Positions 32,402 through 39,427 of a stretch of 64,000 bases of DNA are shown here, piece by piece; within the stretch, counting starts at the first letter, position 1, and each line of letters starts with the position of its first letter. The position numbers and the translations under genes were made by a program. The stretch comes from Thermoplasmata archaeon (lineage in GTDB: Archaea; Thermoplasmatota; Thermoplasmata; RBG-16-68-12). The stretch is taken from assembly GCA_036395115.1 (NCBI GenBank), contig DASWDU010000005.1, positions 1 through 64,000 on the forward strand, read 5' to 3'. The notes under the pieces were generated by a model that saw only the letters and a program-made list of their open reading frames with translations, ran no database searches and was not told the DNA's origin.

Positions 32402-32761
32402 ATGGGGCTCTTCCGGATTCGCGTGGCCGTCTACAGTCTTGAAGACGAGCGTCGCAGCGAGGAAATGGACCTCGTCGTGGACACCGGCGCCACCTATCCG
32501 GTCATCCCGTCTCCAGTAGCGGAACGCTTGGGGATTCGGCGGTCCGAGGAGATCACCTTCACGCTCGCGGACGGGACCCGCCGGCCTCGCAAGGTGGGCT
32601 GGGCGGGGCTCGCCTACGACGGGCGCAAGACCCACACCCGGATCGTCTTCGGCGAGGCCGAGGACGTCCCCCTCCTCGGCGCGTTCGCCCTCGAGGGCCT
32701 GGGCGTCGAGGTCGACCCCGTCGCGAAGACGTTGCGGCCCGCAACCCAGTATCTGCTCTGA
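32402..32761 (+). CDS. Retropepsin-like (clan AA) aspartyl protease, copy 1
   Basis: The 119-residue protein has MGLFRIRVAVYS, the catalytic DTGAT at residues 27-31, and a C-terminal half with EDVPLLGAFALEGLGVEVDP. One active-site motif in about 120 residues means it must act as a dimer, as retropepsins do. ATG 32402 is supported by the aligned start of copy 2. A TATA element (GTATATTATG, 32366-32375) lies about 30 nt upstream. It is a tandem duplicate with 32874. Confidence 0.8.
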   Translation: MGLFRIRVAVYSLEDERRSEEMDLVVDTGATYPVIPSPVAERLGIRRSEEITFTLADGTRRPRKVGWAGLAYDGRKTHTRIVFGEAEDVPLLGAFALEGLGVEVDPVAKTLRPATQYLL

Positions 32762-32873
32762 AAAGGGCATGTCGGCGGCACGGTGTCTCCGCCGTTCCTC
32801 CATGGAAGCGGCGATTCGCTTCTCCGCGCACAAACTCTAAGAGCGTCCCGCTCCATCGTTTGGATCGAGATCG

Positions 32874-33233
32874 ATGGGGCTCTTGCGCGTCCGCGTCCGA
32901 ATTTTCAGCCTCCGAGACGAGCAAGATTCCCGGGAGCTGGAGATGGTCGTGGACACCGGCGCCACGTATTCCGTGATCCCGGGGAAGGTCGCAGACGACC
33001 TCGGGATCCAGGCGACGCACGAACGCACGTTCACCCTCGCGAGCGGCCGGCAGATGTCCCGACGGCTGGGCCGAGCGGGGTTCGCGTACGACGGCCTCGA
33101 GGCGGCGAGCGTTGTCGTCATCGGCGAGCCCGACGATGTGGCGCTCCTCGGCGCGACCGCCCTCGAGGAGCTCGGGATGGAAGTGGACCCGGTCGCGAAG
33201 GCGCTCCGGCCCACGACGCAATACCTCCTGTGA
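32874..33233 (+). CDS. Retropepsin-like (clan AA) aspartyl protease, copy 2
   Basis: The 119-residue protein has MGLLRVRVRIFSL, DTGAT at residues 27-31 and DDVALLGATALEELGMEVDP, and aligns without gaps to copy 1 at 32402. Both end TQYLL. It is preceded by a weak box A-like stretch near 32834. A relic of its 3' end is at 31057. Substrate unknown. Confidence 0.8.
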   Translation: MGLLRVRVRIFSLRDEQDSRELEMVVDTGATYSVIPGKVADDLGIQATHERTFTLASGRQMSRRLGRAGFAYDGLEAASVVVIGEPDDVALLGATALEELGMEVDPVAKALRPTTQYLL

Positions 33234-33261
33234 GCGTCATCCGGCGAGCGGCGCGGCTTCC

Positions 33262-33344
33262 GCGGACGCGGTCGAGGTCAAGAAACGCGTCCAGCGCGGG
33301 ATCCGATGATCTTGGCGGACTCTTCCCTGTTCACCGACCGGTAG
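33262..33344 (+). pseudogene. vapB-vapC junction relic
   Basis: Reads ADAVEVKKRVQRGIR-stop with an overlapping MILADSSLF start, then TDR-stop. It matches the vapB end and vapC start at 17306-17365 almost base for base. The vapC part stops after 12 codons. It starts about 28 nt after the protease stop. Confidence 0.75.
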
Positions 33345-33350
33345 AAATGC

Positions 33351-33545
33351 CTATGAGGTCCCTCCACGACCTCGTGTGAGGCGCATGGGCTTTTCGACCC
33401 ACGCCTCCGCGGGCAACCCTTCGAGCACGAGACGGATCGTCCGGTAGGACCCGGTCCCGGCGACGAGCCACGGTCCGCGCATCCTGCGGCCTCGACATAC
33501 GAGGCGCTCGCCTCGAAGGCCGTCTCCCGGCTCGGTCCCGATCAT
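33351..33545 (-). CDS. Small basic protein coupled to RHH regulator (doubtful)
   Basis: A 64-residue frame whose ATG overlaps the stop of the preceding regulator gene (ATGA). It reads GPWLVAGTGSYRTIRLVLEG in the middle. I do not recognise it. The coupling and the position after a DNA-binding gene fit a toxin gene, but a chance frame in GC-rich DNA is possible. Confidence 0.3.
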   Translation of the reverse strand: MIGTEPGDGLRGERLVCRGRRMRGPWLVAGTGSYRTIRLVLEGLPAEAWVEKPMRLTRGRGGTS

Positions 33546-33853
33546 TTGATGCGCCCCTCCTCCACGAGCTCGCGAGTCGCGCGCATGGTCACGGCCAAGT
33601 CGAGGCCCCGCTCCGCGGCGATGTCGCTCGGATACGCCTCCTCGTTGTCCCGGAGATACCGAAGGATCTCCTTCTTGGCCTCTTTCAGGTCGGTGGGTCG
33701 TTCGACGATGAGGCGAATCTCCGAGAGCTTGTCCCGGACCGCAGCTCGTACGAAATCGGAGACGTTGAGGTAGTGCCCCGCCCGAACCAGTTTCTCAATC
33801 TGCTCGACCTCCTTCGGCGCCAACTTGGCTGAGATCGTGTCCACGTTCGGCAC
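33542..33853 (-). CDS. RHH-type regulator with C-terminal winged helix
   Basis: From GTG 33853 the 103-residue protein has an RHH-like part (ISAKLAPKEVEQIEKLVRAG, then NVSDFVRAAVRDKL) and a C-terminal winged-helix-like part (AYPSDIAAERGLDLAVTM). A TATA element (AAAGTATACC, minus strand, about 33871-33880) is about 24 nt upstream, so the mRNA is probably leaderless. GGTATA occurs twice with 10-bp spacing at that box and may be the operator. Confidence 0.7.
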   Translation of the reverse strand: MPNVDTISAKLAPKEVEQIEKLVRAGHYLNVSDFVRAAVRDKLSEIRLIVERPTDLKEAKKEILRYLRDNEEAYPSDIAAERGLDLAVTMRATRELVEEGRIK

Positions 33854-34012
33854 GATCCCTGGTATAGCATGGTATACTTTATTCCTTTCCCCTCGATGTG
33901 GTGTACATGTAACCAAGCGCCCTCCGGGTCCCGGCCTCCGTGAGATTCGAGCCGTGAAGCACCCATGCAGCCACGCGACGTAGGCGAGGGCAGCGTCCAA
34001 GGTTTGGGCGTT

Positions 34013-35032
34013 TCACTCGGCCGCAGGTTCCTCGCGAATCCGGAGGGCGATCCGGCCGAGCAGGCGACCCTGCACGACCCGAGTGTGGGCCGCGGCGGCC
34101 TGGTCGAGCGGGTAGACCGCCGCGAGCGGGACCTGGAGCCGGGCCTCGCCCGTCGCGCGCGCGAGCGCCGCGAACTCCGTCGGCCCGTATTCGCCATCGT
34201 ACGCGAGGACTCGAAGGCCCGGTCGTCGGCGCGGCTCCGGCTCGACTCCGTTTGGGTACCCAACACGACCACCCGGCCGAAGGAAGTCGATGCATCGCTC
34301 GAGCGATTCCCCGCCGGCCAGGGCCAAGATCGCGTCGATCCCGTCGGGCACCGCCGACTTCAAGCGGCCGACCAGGTCCGATGCGCGGGCGTCGATCGCC
34401 TCGTCCGCGCCAAGCCGTCGGACGAGCGCGGCGGACTCCGACGTGGAGGCCGTCCCGAGCACGCGCGCACCGCGACGCTTCGCGAACTGCACGGCGAGGG
34501 AGCCCACGCCCCCGGACGCCCCGAAGATGAGCACGGTCTCGCCTCGATGCAGCCGCAACGTGTCATCGATTCCTTGGAGGGCGGTCAAGCCCGTCGTCGG
34601 GGCGGCGCCTGCCTCCAGCAACGTCAGGTGCGCCGGCACCCGCCCGACGCTATCCGCCTCCACGGCGATGTACTCCGCGTAGAATCCGCCCTTCGGGTTC
34701 GAATAGTGGCACGCCCACACCCGATCGCCGATTCGGACCTTCCGCACGCGGGCGCCCGTCGCGACGACGATGCCCGCGCCATCGGTGCCCGGCACGATCG
34801 GGAACCGGGCCTTCTGCCCCCACGGCCGCCAGGACCCGTCGACCACGAGGGCGTCCCAACTGCCGACGCCGGCCGAATGGAGAGCGATGAGGACCTCCCG
34901 CGGGCCTGGCTCGGGGACGGGGAGTCGATGCGGCGTGAGCTCGGATGGCGGACCATATCGGTCGTTCGCCGCAGCCTTCATCATCGCCGGCACGTCCGGT
35001 CGTCCCGCGCTGGCGCCCCTTCGCTTCGTCAC
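34013..35032 (-). CDS. Zinc-less MDR/quinone oxidoreductase family dehydrogenase
   Basis: The product of about 340 residues is a medium-chain dehydrogenase: GVGSWDALVVDG near the start, PGTDGAGIVV, and the NAD(P)-binding FGASGGVGSLAVQFAK. The structural-zinc cysteines are absent, as in quinone oxidoreductases. GTG 35032 is chosen because GGGAGGG lies 6 nt upstream and a TATA box (CTTATATCG, about 35095-35103) lies 65 nt upstream. ATG 34984 is an alternative that removes 16 basic residues. It is an ordinary metabolic gene inside the toxin-antitoxin region. Confidence 0.8.
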   Translation of the reverse strand: MTKRRGASAGRPDVPAMMKAAANDRYGPPSELTPHRLPVPEPGPREVLIALHSAGVGSWDALVVDGSWRPWGQKARFPIVPGTDGAGIVVATGARVRKVRIGDRVWACHYSNPKGGFYAEYIAVEADSVGRVPAHLTLLEAGAAPTTGLTALQGIDDTLRLHRGETVLIFGASGGVGSLAVQFAKRRGARVLGTASTSESAALVRRLGADEAIDARASDLVGRLKSAVPDGIDAILALAGGESLERCIDFLRPGGRVGYPNGVEPEPRRRPGLRVLAYDGEYGPTEFAALARATGEARLQVPLAAVYPLDQAAAAHTRVVQGRLLGRIALRIREEPAAE

Positions 35033-35278
35033 GGTCTTCCCTCCCCTGCGTTCGAGCCGGCTCGATCCTCCGGCCTTGGGCGGGAACTCGAATCGCGATA
35101 TAAGGTTGCCCCGGGCCCCGTTTTCGTCGCCGCGGTCTCGCGCGAATCGGGCGTCCCGCGTTCGCGGGAGTTGGTCAGATCTTTCATGAGCCCATGCTGC
35201 CGGGATCGGGCAAGTCCGCCAAGGATTCGCCTCCCCATTCGATGCGTTGAAGTGCATGACAAATCATTACATCGTCAA

Positions 35279-35593
35279 ATGAAGAGCCTGCAGGTCCGGC
35301 TCGGCGAGGACGAAATCGAAGTCCTCGACGAACTCGCCGAGGAGATGCGGATCTCACGGTCCGAGCTCGCCCGGAATGCCTTGCGGGAGGGCGTGCGCAG
35401 GCTCCGGATGGAGAAAGCCCTCACGCGCTACGTGAACCTCGAGTTCACCTTGAGCCGGGCGGCCCAGTACGCGGGCGTGACAATCCAAGAGATGGCCGCG
35501 GCCGCCCGCGACCGCGGAATCCCGTACTTCCGCTACTCGCTCGAGGAGCTTCGGAGGGACCTAGATCGGGCGGCGAAGTGGATGAAAGGCTGA
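35279..35593 (+). CDS. UPF0175 antitoxin with RHH N-terminus
   Basis: The 104-residue protein has an RHH part (SLQVRLGEDEIEVLDELAEE, then ISRSELARNALREG) followed by the UPF0175 segment (LSRAAQYAGVTIQEMAAAARDRGIP). UPF0175 proteins are antitoxins for DUF3368 PIN toxins. The expected toxin gene follows 3 nt later but is cut short. Confidence 0.8.
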   Translation: MKSLQVRLGEDEIEVLDELAEEMRISRSELARNALREGVRRLRMEKALTRYVNLEFTLSRAAQYAGVTIQEMAAAARDRGIPYFRYSLEELRRDLDRAAKWMKG

Positions 35594-35596
35594 GGC

Positions 35597-35662
35597 ATGC
35601 GGACCTGGGCCGACGCCCCCGCGCTCATCGCGCTGGACGCATGCGGAGAACTGGACCCCTGA
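35597..35662 (+). pseudogene. Truncated DUF3368-type PIN toxin start
   Basis: ATG 35597 opens MRTWADAPALIALDACGELD then TGA. The DAxPLIAL-x-GEL pattern is the start of DUF3368 PIN toxins. After 21 codons the gene ends and the next 90 nt show no continuation. Confidence 0.55.
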
Positions 35663-35754
35663 GAGCTTCTTCGAACGGATCGGGCCGGTCCGTTCTCCTT
35701 AATGATTCTTTCGGCGCGGGCTTTATCGGCCTCAACCCTTCCTGGGCCGCGCCC

Positions 35755-36153
35755 ATGGTGGCGCCCGGGAGCCGGCACGTCCGCGAGAGGACGTGGGACC
35801 GGATCACACAGCCCAAGAAGCCGCGACCGACCGCCCTCGCGTGGATCCTGTTCCTCGTCATCGGCATGCCGCTCGGCGTCATGGCGGCGCTCGGCGTCCT
35901 CGCCGCGACGGGAATCTACGTCGACGTGCTCCGGCCGCTCTGGCGCCCGTGGCCGTCCGACCCTCTGAAGTCGTTCCTCGGCATCGCGGGGTTCGCCATG
36001 ACGCTCGCGTACCTGAGCTATCGGAAGGGGCGGGAGAGAGGATACAAGTCGGGCACCGTGACGGCGGTCGCCACGTTTCGGAACATCGCCGAAGGCCGCG
36101 ACGAGGCGTCCCCTGGATCGTCTCCGGGAAGCTCACTCCGGCCGCCGCTTTAG
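35755..36153 (+). CDS. Small membrane protein, paralog of 31871
   Basis: The 132-residue protein has two hydrophobic helices (ALAWILFLVIGMPLGVMAAL and FLGIAGFAMTLAYLS), the LWRPWPSD loop shared with the 31871 product, then a basic tail. Its end overlaps the end of the convergent membrane-protein gene by 21 nt. Function unknown. Confidence 0.65.
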   Translation: MVAPGSRHVRERTWDRITQPKKPRPTALAWILFLVIGMPLGVMAALGVLAATGIYVDVLRPLWRPWPSDPLKSFLGIAGFAMTLAYLSYRKGRERGYKSGTVTAVATFRNIAEGRDEASPGSSPGSSLRPPL

Positions 36154-37011
36154 CTGTCTCCGTGGGATCGGACGTCCGGCTTCACCGGCTCGGCGCGAGC
36201 GCCTCGACGGGAATCGCCGACCCGTGGCCGGAGGCACGGTCTCGCCCTCGACGCCTTCGGCCATCGTCTCCGGGATTCCAGGCGCGGACGGTTGGGACCG
36301 CTTCGACGGGGCGCGGGCGCCGAGCAGACCCACTCCCACGAGAGCCCAGGCGATGAGGCACGTCCATCCGTACGCGAGGAAGAGCACCGCCGCCGTGTTG
36401 AGCTGGGGGTGGGTGGTGGCGAAGCTTTCCGCGCCGGGGAGCATCGTCCCCGCGACGATCGCGAAGGTCAGGCAGCCGACGAGCGGGGCGGCGACGCTCT
36501 CCATGATCCGGGCATGGGCCGCGAGCGCGTCCCCGCGTTGCCGGATGACCTCCTTCAGCACCTCGCGCCGGGTCTTCGCCGACGTGATCGCCGTCGACAC
36601 GTCGACGAGCGTGCCGGCGACCTCGAACTCCTCGACGCCGCCTTCCGTCGGCACCGACTCGATCCGGTTCATGAAATCGTCGATCTCCGCGTCGCTCGGC
36701 GGCAGCAAGTCGACGTCCCCCGGGCTCGGCTCGTGGTCCTCGGGCAGCCGCATCGCCTCCGGGAGGCCGGCCAGGCGGAGGTCGAGGGACCGCACGATCT
36801 CATCGAGGCGCCCGGCGCGGCTCCCCGCCATCGAGACGAGGAACGCCGACAGGACGATCGCGCCGAGCAACGAGATGGAGTAGACTTGGGTCGACACGGC
36901 CGCCCCAAACCACGGCCCGGACGTGCCCAGGGCCGTCGCGGACGCCAAGGCCGCGACCACGCCGAGCATCGTCGCGAAGGCGCCGTGGAGCATCCACGCC
37001 CGCCAGATCAC
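36133..37011 (-). CDS. Four-helix membrane protein, paralog of 54482
   Basis: From GTG 37011 the product is about 292 residues. It has two N-terminal helices with ATALGTSGPWF between them, a cytosolic helical middle of about 110 residues, two C-terminal helices with GTMLPGAESFATTHPQLNTA and LFLAYGW, and a Pro/Arg-rich tail. The 54482 product shares TALGTGGEWF, MLPAVDGFA, QLNT and LFLAYGW in the same order. A TATA element (CTTTAAAAG, minus strand, about 37046-37055) supports this start. It is divergent from the small GTPase gene. Confidence 0.7.
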   Translation of the reverse strand: MIWRAWMLHGAFATMLGVVAALASATALGTSGPWFGAAVSTQVYSISLLGAIVLSAFLVSMAGSRAGRLDEIVRSLDLRLAGLPEAMRLPEDHEPSPGDVDLLPPSDAEIDDFMNRIESVPTEGGVEEFEVAGTLVDVSTAITSAKTRREVLKEVIRQRGDALAAHARIMESVAAPLVGCLTFAIVAGTMLPGAESFATTHPQLNTAAVLFLAYGWTCLIAWALVGVGLLGARAPSKRSQPSAPGIPETMAEGVEGETVPPATGRRFPSRRSRRAGEAGRPIPRRQLKRRPE

Positions 37012-37175
37012 GTCATGCCCTCTCGGTCCCCCGTGGCGCGGGTCCCTTTTAAAGCCAGAGACGCGGTTATCGTCCGCGACAATCTCCCGCCATACGCGTC
37101 TCGGTGCGCGCCGCGACGGCGACGCCGATGCGTTCATATGGCGGCCGGGAGTCTCCGACGACAGGGGGCGGCAGG

Positions 37176-37739
37176 GTGCGGTCCGAGGTCCTGAAGGCGA
37201 AGGTCTGCCTCGTCGGCGACCTCGCCGTCGGCAAGACGTCCCTGATCCGGAGGTACGTCCTCGACGCGTTCGAGGACCGCTACCAGACGACGCTCGGCGC
37301 CAAGGTGACGAAGAAGGTCCTGCAGATCCCGATGCCCGAACAGGACGTCGACGCGCACATGGACCTGACGATCTGGGACATCATGGGTCAGCCGGGATTC
37401 CAGGAGCTCCTGCGCGAGGCCTACTTCTACGGCGCCCGGGGCGTCCTCGCCGTCGCCGACCTGACGCGCCGCAGCACGCTGATCGACCTGGCGGGCTGGA
37501 TCGACGGCGTCGAGAAGGTCGTCGGCAAGGTGCCGGTGCTGATCGCGGTCAACAAGGCGGACCTCTCGGCCGATGCGGATTTCGGGGAGAGGGAGATCCG
37601 CAACGTCTCGGAGGCGTACGACGCCGACTTCATCCGGACGTCCGCGAAGACCGGCGCCGGCGTCGAAGCGGCGTTCGCGCGCCTCGGCGCCGTCGTCGCG
37701 CGGCACCAGCTGGAACGGGTGCCGGGAGAGGAGGAGTAG
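37176..37739 (+). CDS. Ras/Rab-like small GTPase
   Basis: From GTG 37176 the 187-residue protein has all G motifs: Walker A GDLAVGKTS (residues 14-22), switch I YQTTLG (36-41), WDIMGQ (67-72), NKAD (126-129) and TSAKTG (155-160). The catalytic Gln of Ras is kept in GQ. No C-terminal lipidation cysteine is present, the tail is acidic. Archaeal GTPases of this type often work with Roadblock/LC7 regulators; one is encoded at 53897. It is divergent from a membrane protein whose paralog sits beside that Roadblock gene. Confidence 0.85.
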   Translation: MRSEVLKAKVCLVGDLAVGKTSLIRRYVLDAFEDRYQTTLGAKVTKKVLQIPMPEQDVDAHMDLTIWDIMGQPGFQELLREAYFYGARGVLAVADLTRRSTLIDLAGWIDGVEKVVGKVPVLIAVNKADLSADADFGEREIRNVSEAYDADFIRTSAKTGAGVEAAFARLGAVVARHQLERVPGEEE

Positions 37740-37806
37740 GGCCCGTTTCGCTTCGCCGGATGGAAGGTTGATATATATGGACCTCTAATGTCCAATTGGC
37801 CATGAG

Positions 37807-38145
37807 ATGTCCAAGAGGAAGACCTACACGATCTTCCTATCCCTGGAGGACCGAATCGATGTCGATCTCGAGTTTGAAAGGAGGCCTCGCAACCAGCCAC
37901 GGCTGTCCCGGTTCGCGATCACGTACTCCGCGCGAATCGCCGATCGCTGGAGGGAGATCGTCCGATACGACAACTTCCACGGCTACCTCCATCGCCAGAG
38001 GCTCTGGCGTTCGTCCCGACCGGAACCTCTCTCCGAGATGGAGCGGTTGCCCGCAGGCGACATCCTGGCGACCTGTCGGGATGACCTACGGCGAAACCGG
38101 CGGAGGAACCGAGCCTTGATGGAATCGGCGATCGAGGAGGACTGA
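37807..38145 (+). CDS. Toxin candidate, TumE/DUF7718-like
   Basis: The 112-residue basic protein has RFAITYSARIADRWREIVRY and DNFHGYLHR in its core, a pattern seen in small proteins annotated as TumE-family (DUF6516) or DUF7718 toxins. A TATA element (GATATATATG, about 37769-37778) lies 34 nt upstream, and a GGAC-GTCC inverted repeat lies between. One nt separates it from a DNA-binding gene, as in toxin-antitoxin pairs. The family call is from memory of the pattern and is moderate. Confidence 0.6.
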   Translation: MSKRKTYTIFLSLEDRIDVDLEFERRPRNQPRLSRFAITYSARIADRWREIVRYDNFHGYLHRQRLWRSSRPEPLSEMERLPAGDILATCRDDLRRNRRRNRALMESAIEED

Positions 38146-38146
38146 C

Positions 38147-38545
38147 ATGGACAACACGGAGATGCAGCGTCGGATTGACGCCGCGTTCGAATTCATCGGC
38201 CGGGTGATGGAACGCCCCGATCGATTTCCCGATGAGGCGGTGCTGTTCCTCATGGATCCGGCCGAGGTCGCGTCCGTCATCACAAAGGAGCGGCTCCGCA
38301 TCCTGGGAAAACTCGAAGAGGAGGACTATCCGAGCATCGTGGCTCTCGCCGACGCCCTCGGTCGGGACGTGAGTCGGGTTCGGAAGGATCTTCTGAGCCT
38401 GGAGCGCCTAGGACTCGTCAAGCTCTCGAAGTCCGGGAACCGCATTCGCGCGCGGCCAACCGCAACCGGAATCTACATTCCCCTCTTCTCCTCGAAGACG
38501 CCACGTACGGGCCCCACGACCGTGACCAAGACGGCTTCCGCGTAG
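38147..38545 (+). CDS. Winged-helix antitoxin, HVO_A0114-like
   Basis: The 132-residue protein has a helical N-terminus (ITKERLRILGKLEEEDYPSI) and a winged helix with ALADALGRDVSRVRKDLLSLE and LGLVKLSKSGNR. Proteins of this type are regularly encoded beside TumE-like toxins. It likely represses the pair at the inverted repeat before 37807. Confidence 0.7.
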   Translation: MDNTEMQRRIDAAFEFIGRVMERPDRFPDEAVLFLMDPAEVASVITKERLRILGKLEEEDYPSIVALADALGRDVSRVRKDLLSLERLGLVKLSKSGNRIRARPTATGIYIPLFSSKTPRTGPTTVTKTASA

Positions 38546-38662
38546 CGAGCCTCCGGGTGGGTCCCAAGTGCGTCGCGGAACGAGGAGTATGGGTACGCTG
38601 GGATCGATTTGGCGCCCATCCCGACATGAAGCCTTTCCTGCACCAAGACTAAACGACCGCAT

Positions 38663-39031
38663 TTAGAAGCGGGTCGTAGGGAACGGGGTGCGCAGGAGCC
38701 TTTCTTCCGCCGTGTGAAGGAATCCCCCGCGACGGAATGCGTCGGCGAGGTCGACCGCATCGAACACGGTCGCGATCTCGCCGGAGTCGAGCGCCTCGGC
38801 CGCCGTGTAGAGGACGTCTCGACCCTCCAAGTCGAAATGGGCTTCCGTCGCCCCCAACGACTCGACGTAACCGAGCCGGAACCGCTTGGCAACGAACAGC
38901 AGCTCGAGGCCTACGGAGAACGGGACGAGGAGCCGAGGGCGCGTATGCAGGTGCCGAAGCGCCCGCGCTCGGAGGGCATCGACGGGCTTGATCACCGCGA
39001 GGACCAGGTTCAGGTCCGCAGTGTCCGTCAC
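38663..39031 (-). CDS. PIN-domain toxin, VapC-like
   Basis: From GTG 39031 the 122-residue protein starts TDTADLNLVLAVIKPVDALR with the first Asp, has FSVGLELLFVAK with the Glu and VFDAVDLADAF with later acidic residues. GTG overlaps the stop of the antitoxin frame (GTGA). The antitoxin gene before it has a frame break. Confidence 0.7.
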   Translation of the reverse strand: MTDTADLNLVLAVIKPVDALRARALRHLHTRPRLLVPFSVGLELLFVAKRFRLGYVESLGATEAHFDLEGRDVLYTAAEALDSGEIATVFDAVDLADAFRRGGFLHTAEERLLRTPFPTTRF

Positions 39032-39236
39032 CGACCCGCCTCGCGCTCCGCCTCGTCTTCCCCGGTGTCGTGAGCGCCGGGGGGAGCTTGCCTCGGTCCG
39101 GGAGCGTATCGGGCACCGGACGGAGGAGCACTCCATGCGGCGTCAGGATCTGGACGACCCGGTCCCGCAAGACCTTGCGGTAGGCCCGCCGAATCGTCAG
39201 CCGCCCGCGCTCATCCAAGCGCGTGCCATCGCCCAT
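39028..39236 (-). pseudogene. AbrB-like antitoxin gene with frame break
   Basis: From ATG 39236 the minus strand reads GDGTRLDERGRLTIRRAYRK and RPVPDTLPDRGKLPPALTT, an AbrB-like antitoxin. In a different frame it ends GEDEAEREAGR-stop at 39028, overlapping the PIN start as in intact pairs. Adding one G in the CCGGGGAAG run near 39063 would join both parts. The antitoxin is either dead, leaving a free toxin, or the sequence has an error. Confidence 0.6.
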
Positions 39237-39427
39237 GGCTACGCGTAGACGTGGGTCATTCTTACATCTTGCCCACAGGACCGTGGATCGGGGCCATCAC
39301 CGGGATGATTCAGGTTCGCTCCGAGCGAACGAGGCGACTGCGACGCCGAGTGGGATCGAATCGCTCTCTGCGAAACGAGAAGGAAAGGGTGGGCGTGCGC
39401 GATCGCACGCCCGTTGCCGCACACGTC

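Noticed and set aside
14500-39240. CRISPR array, IS element or integrase gene in the island
   Set aside because: No regularly spaced short repeats with unique spacers, no transposase or recombinase motif and no terminal inverted repeats were seen. The repeats present are three gene-end copies.
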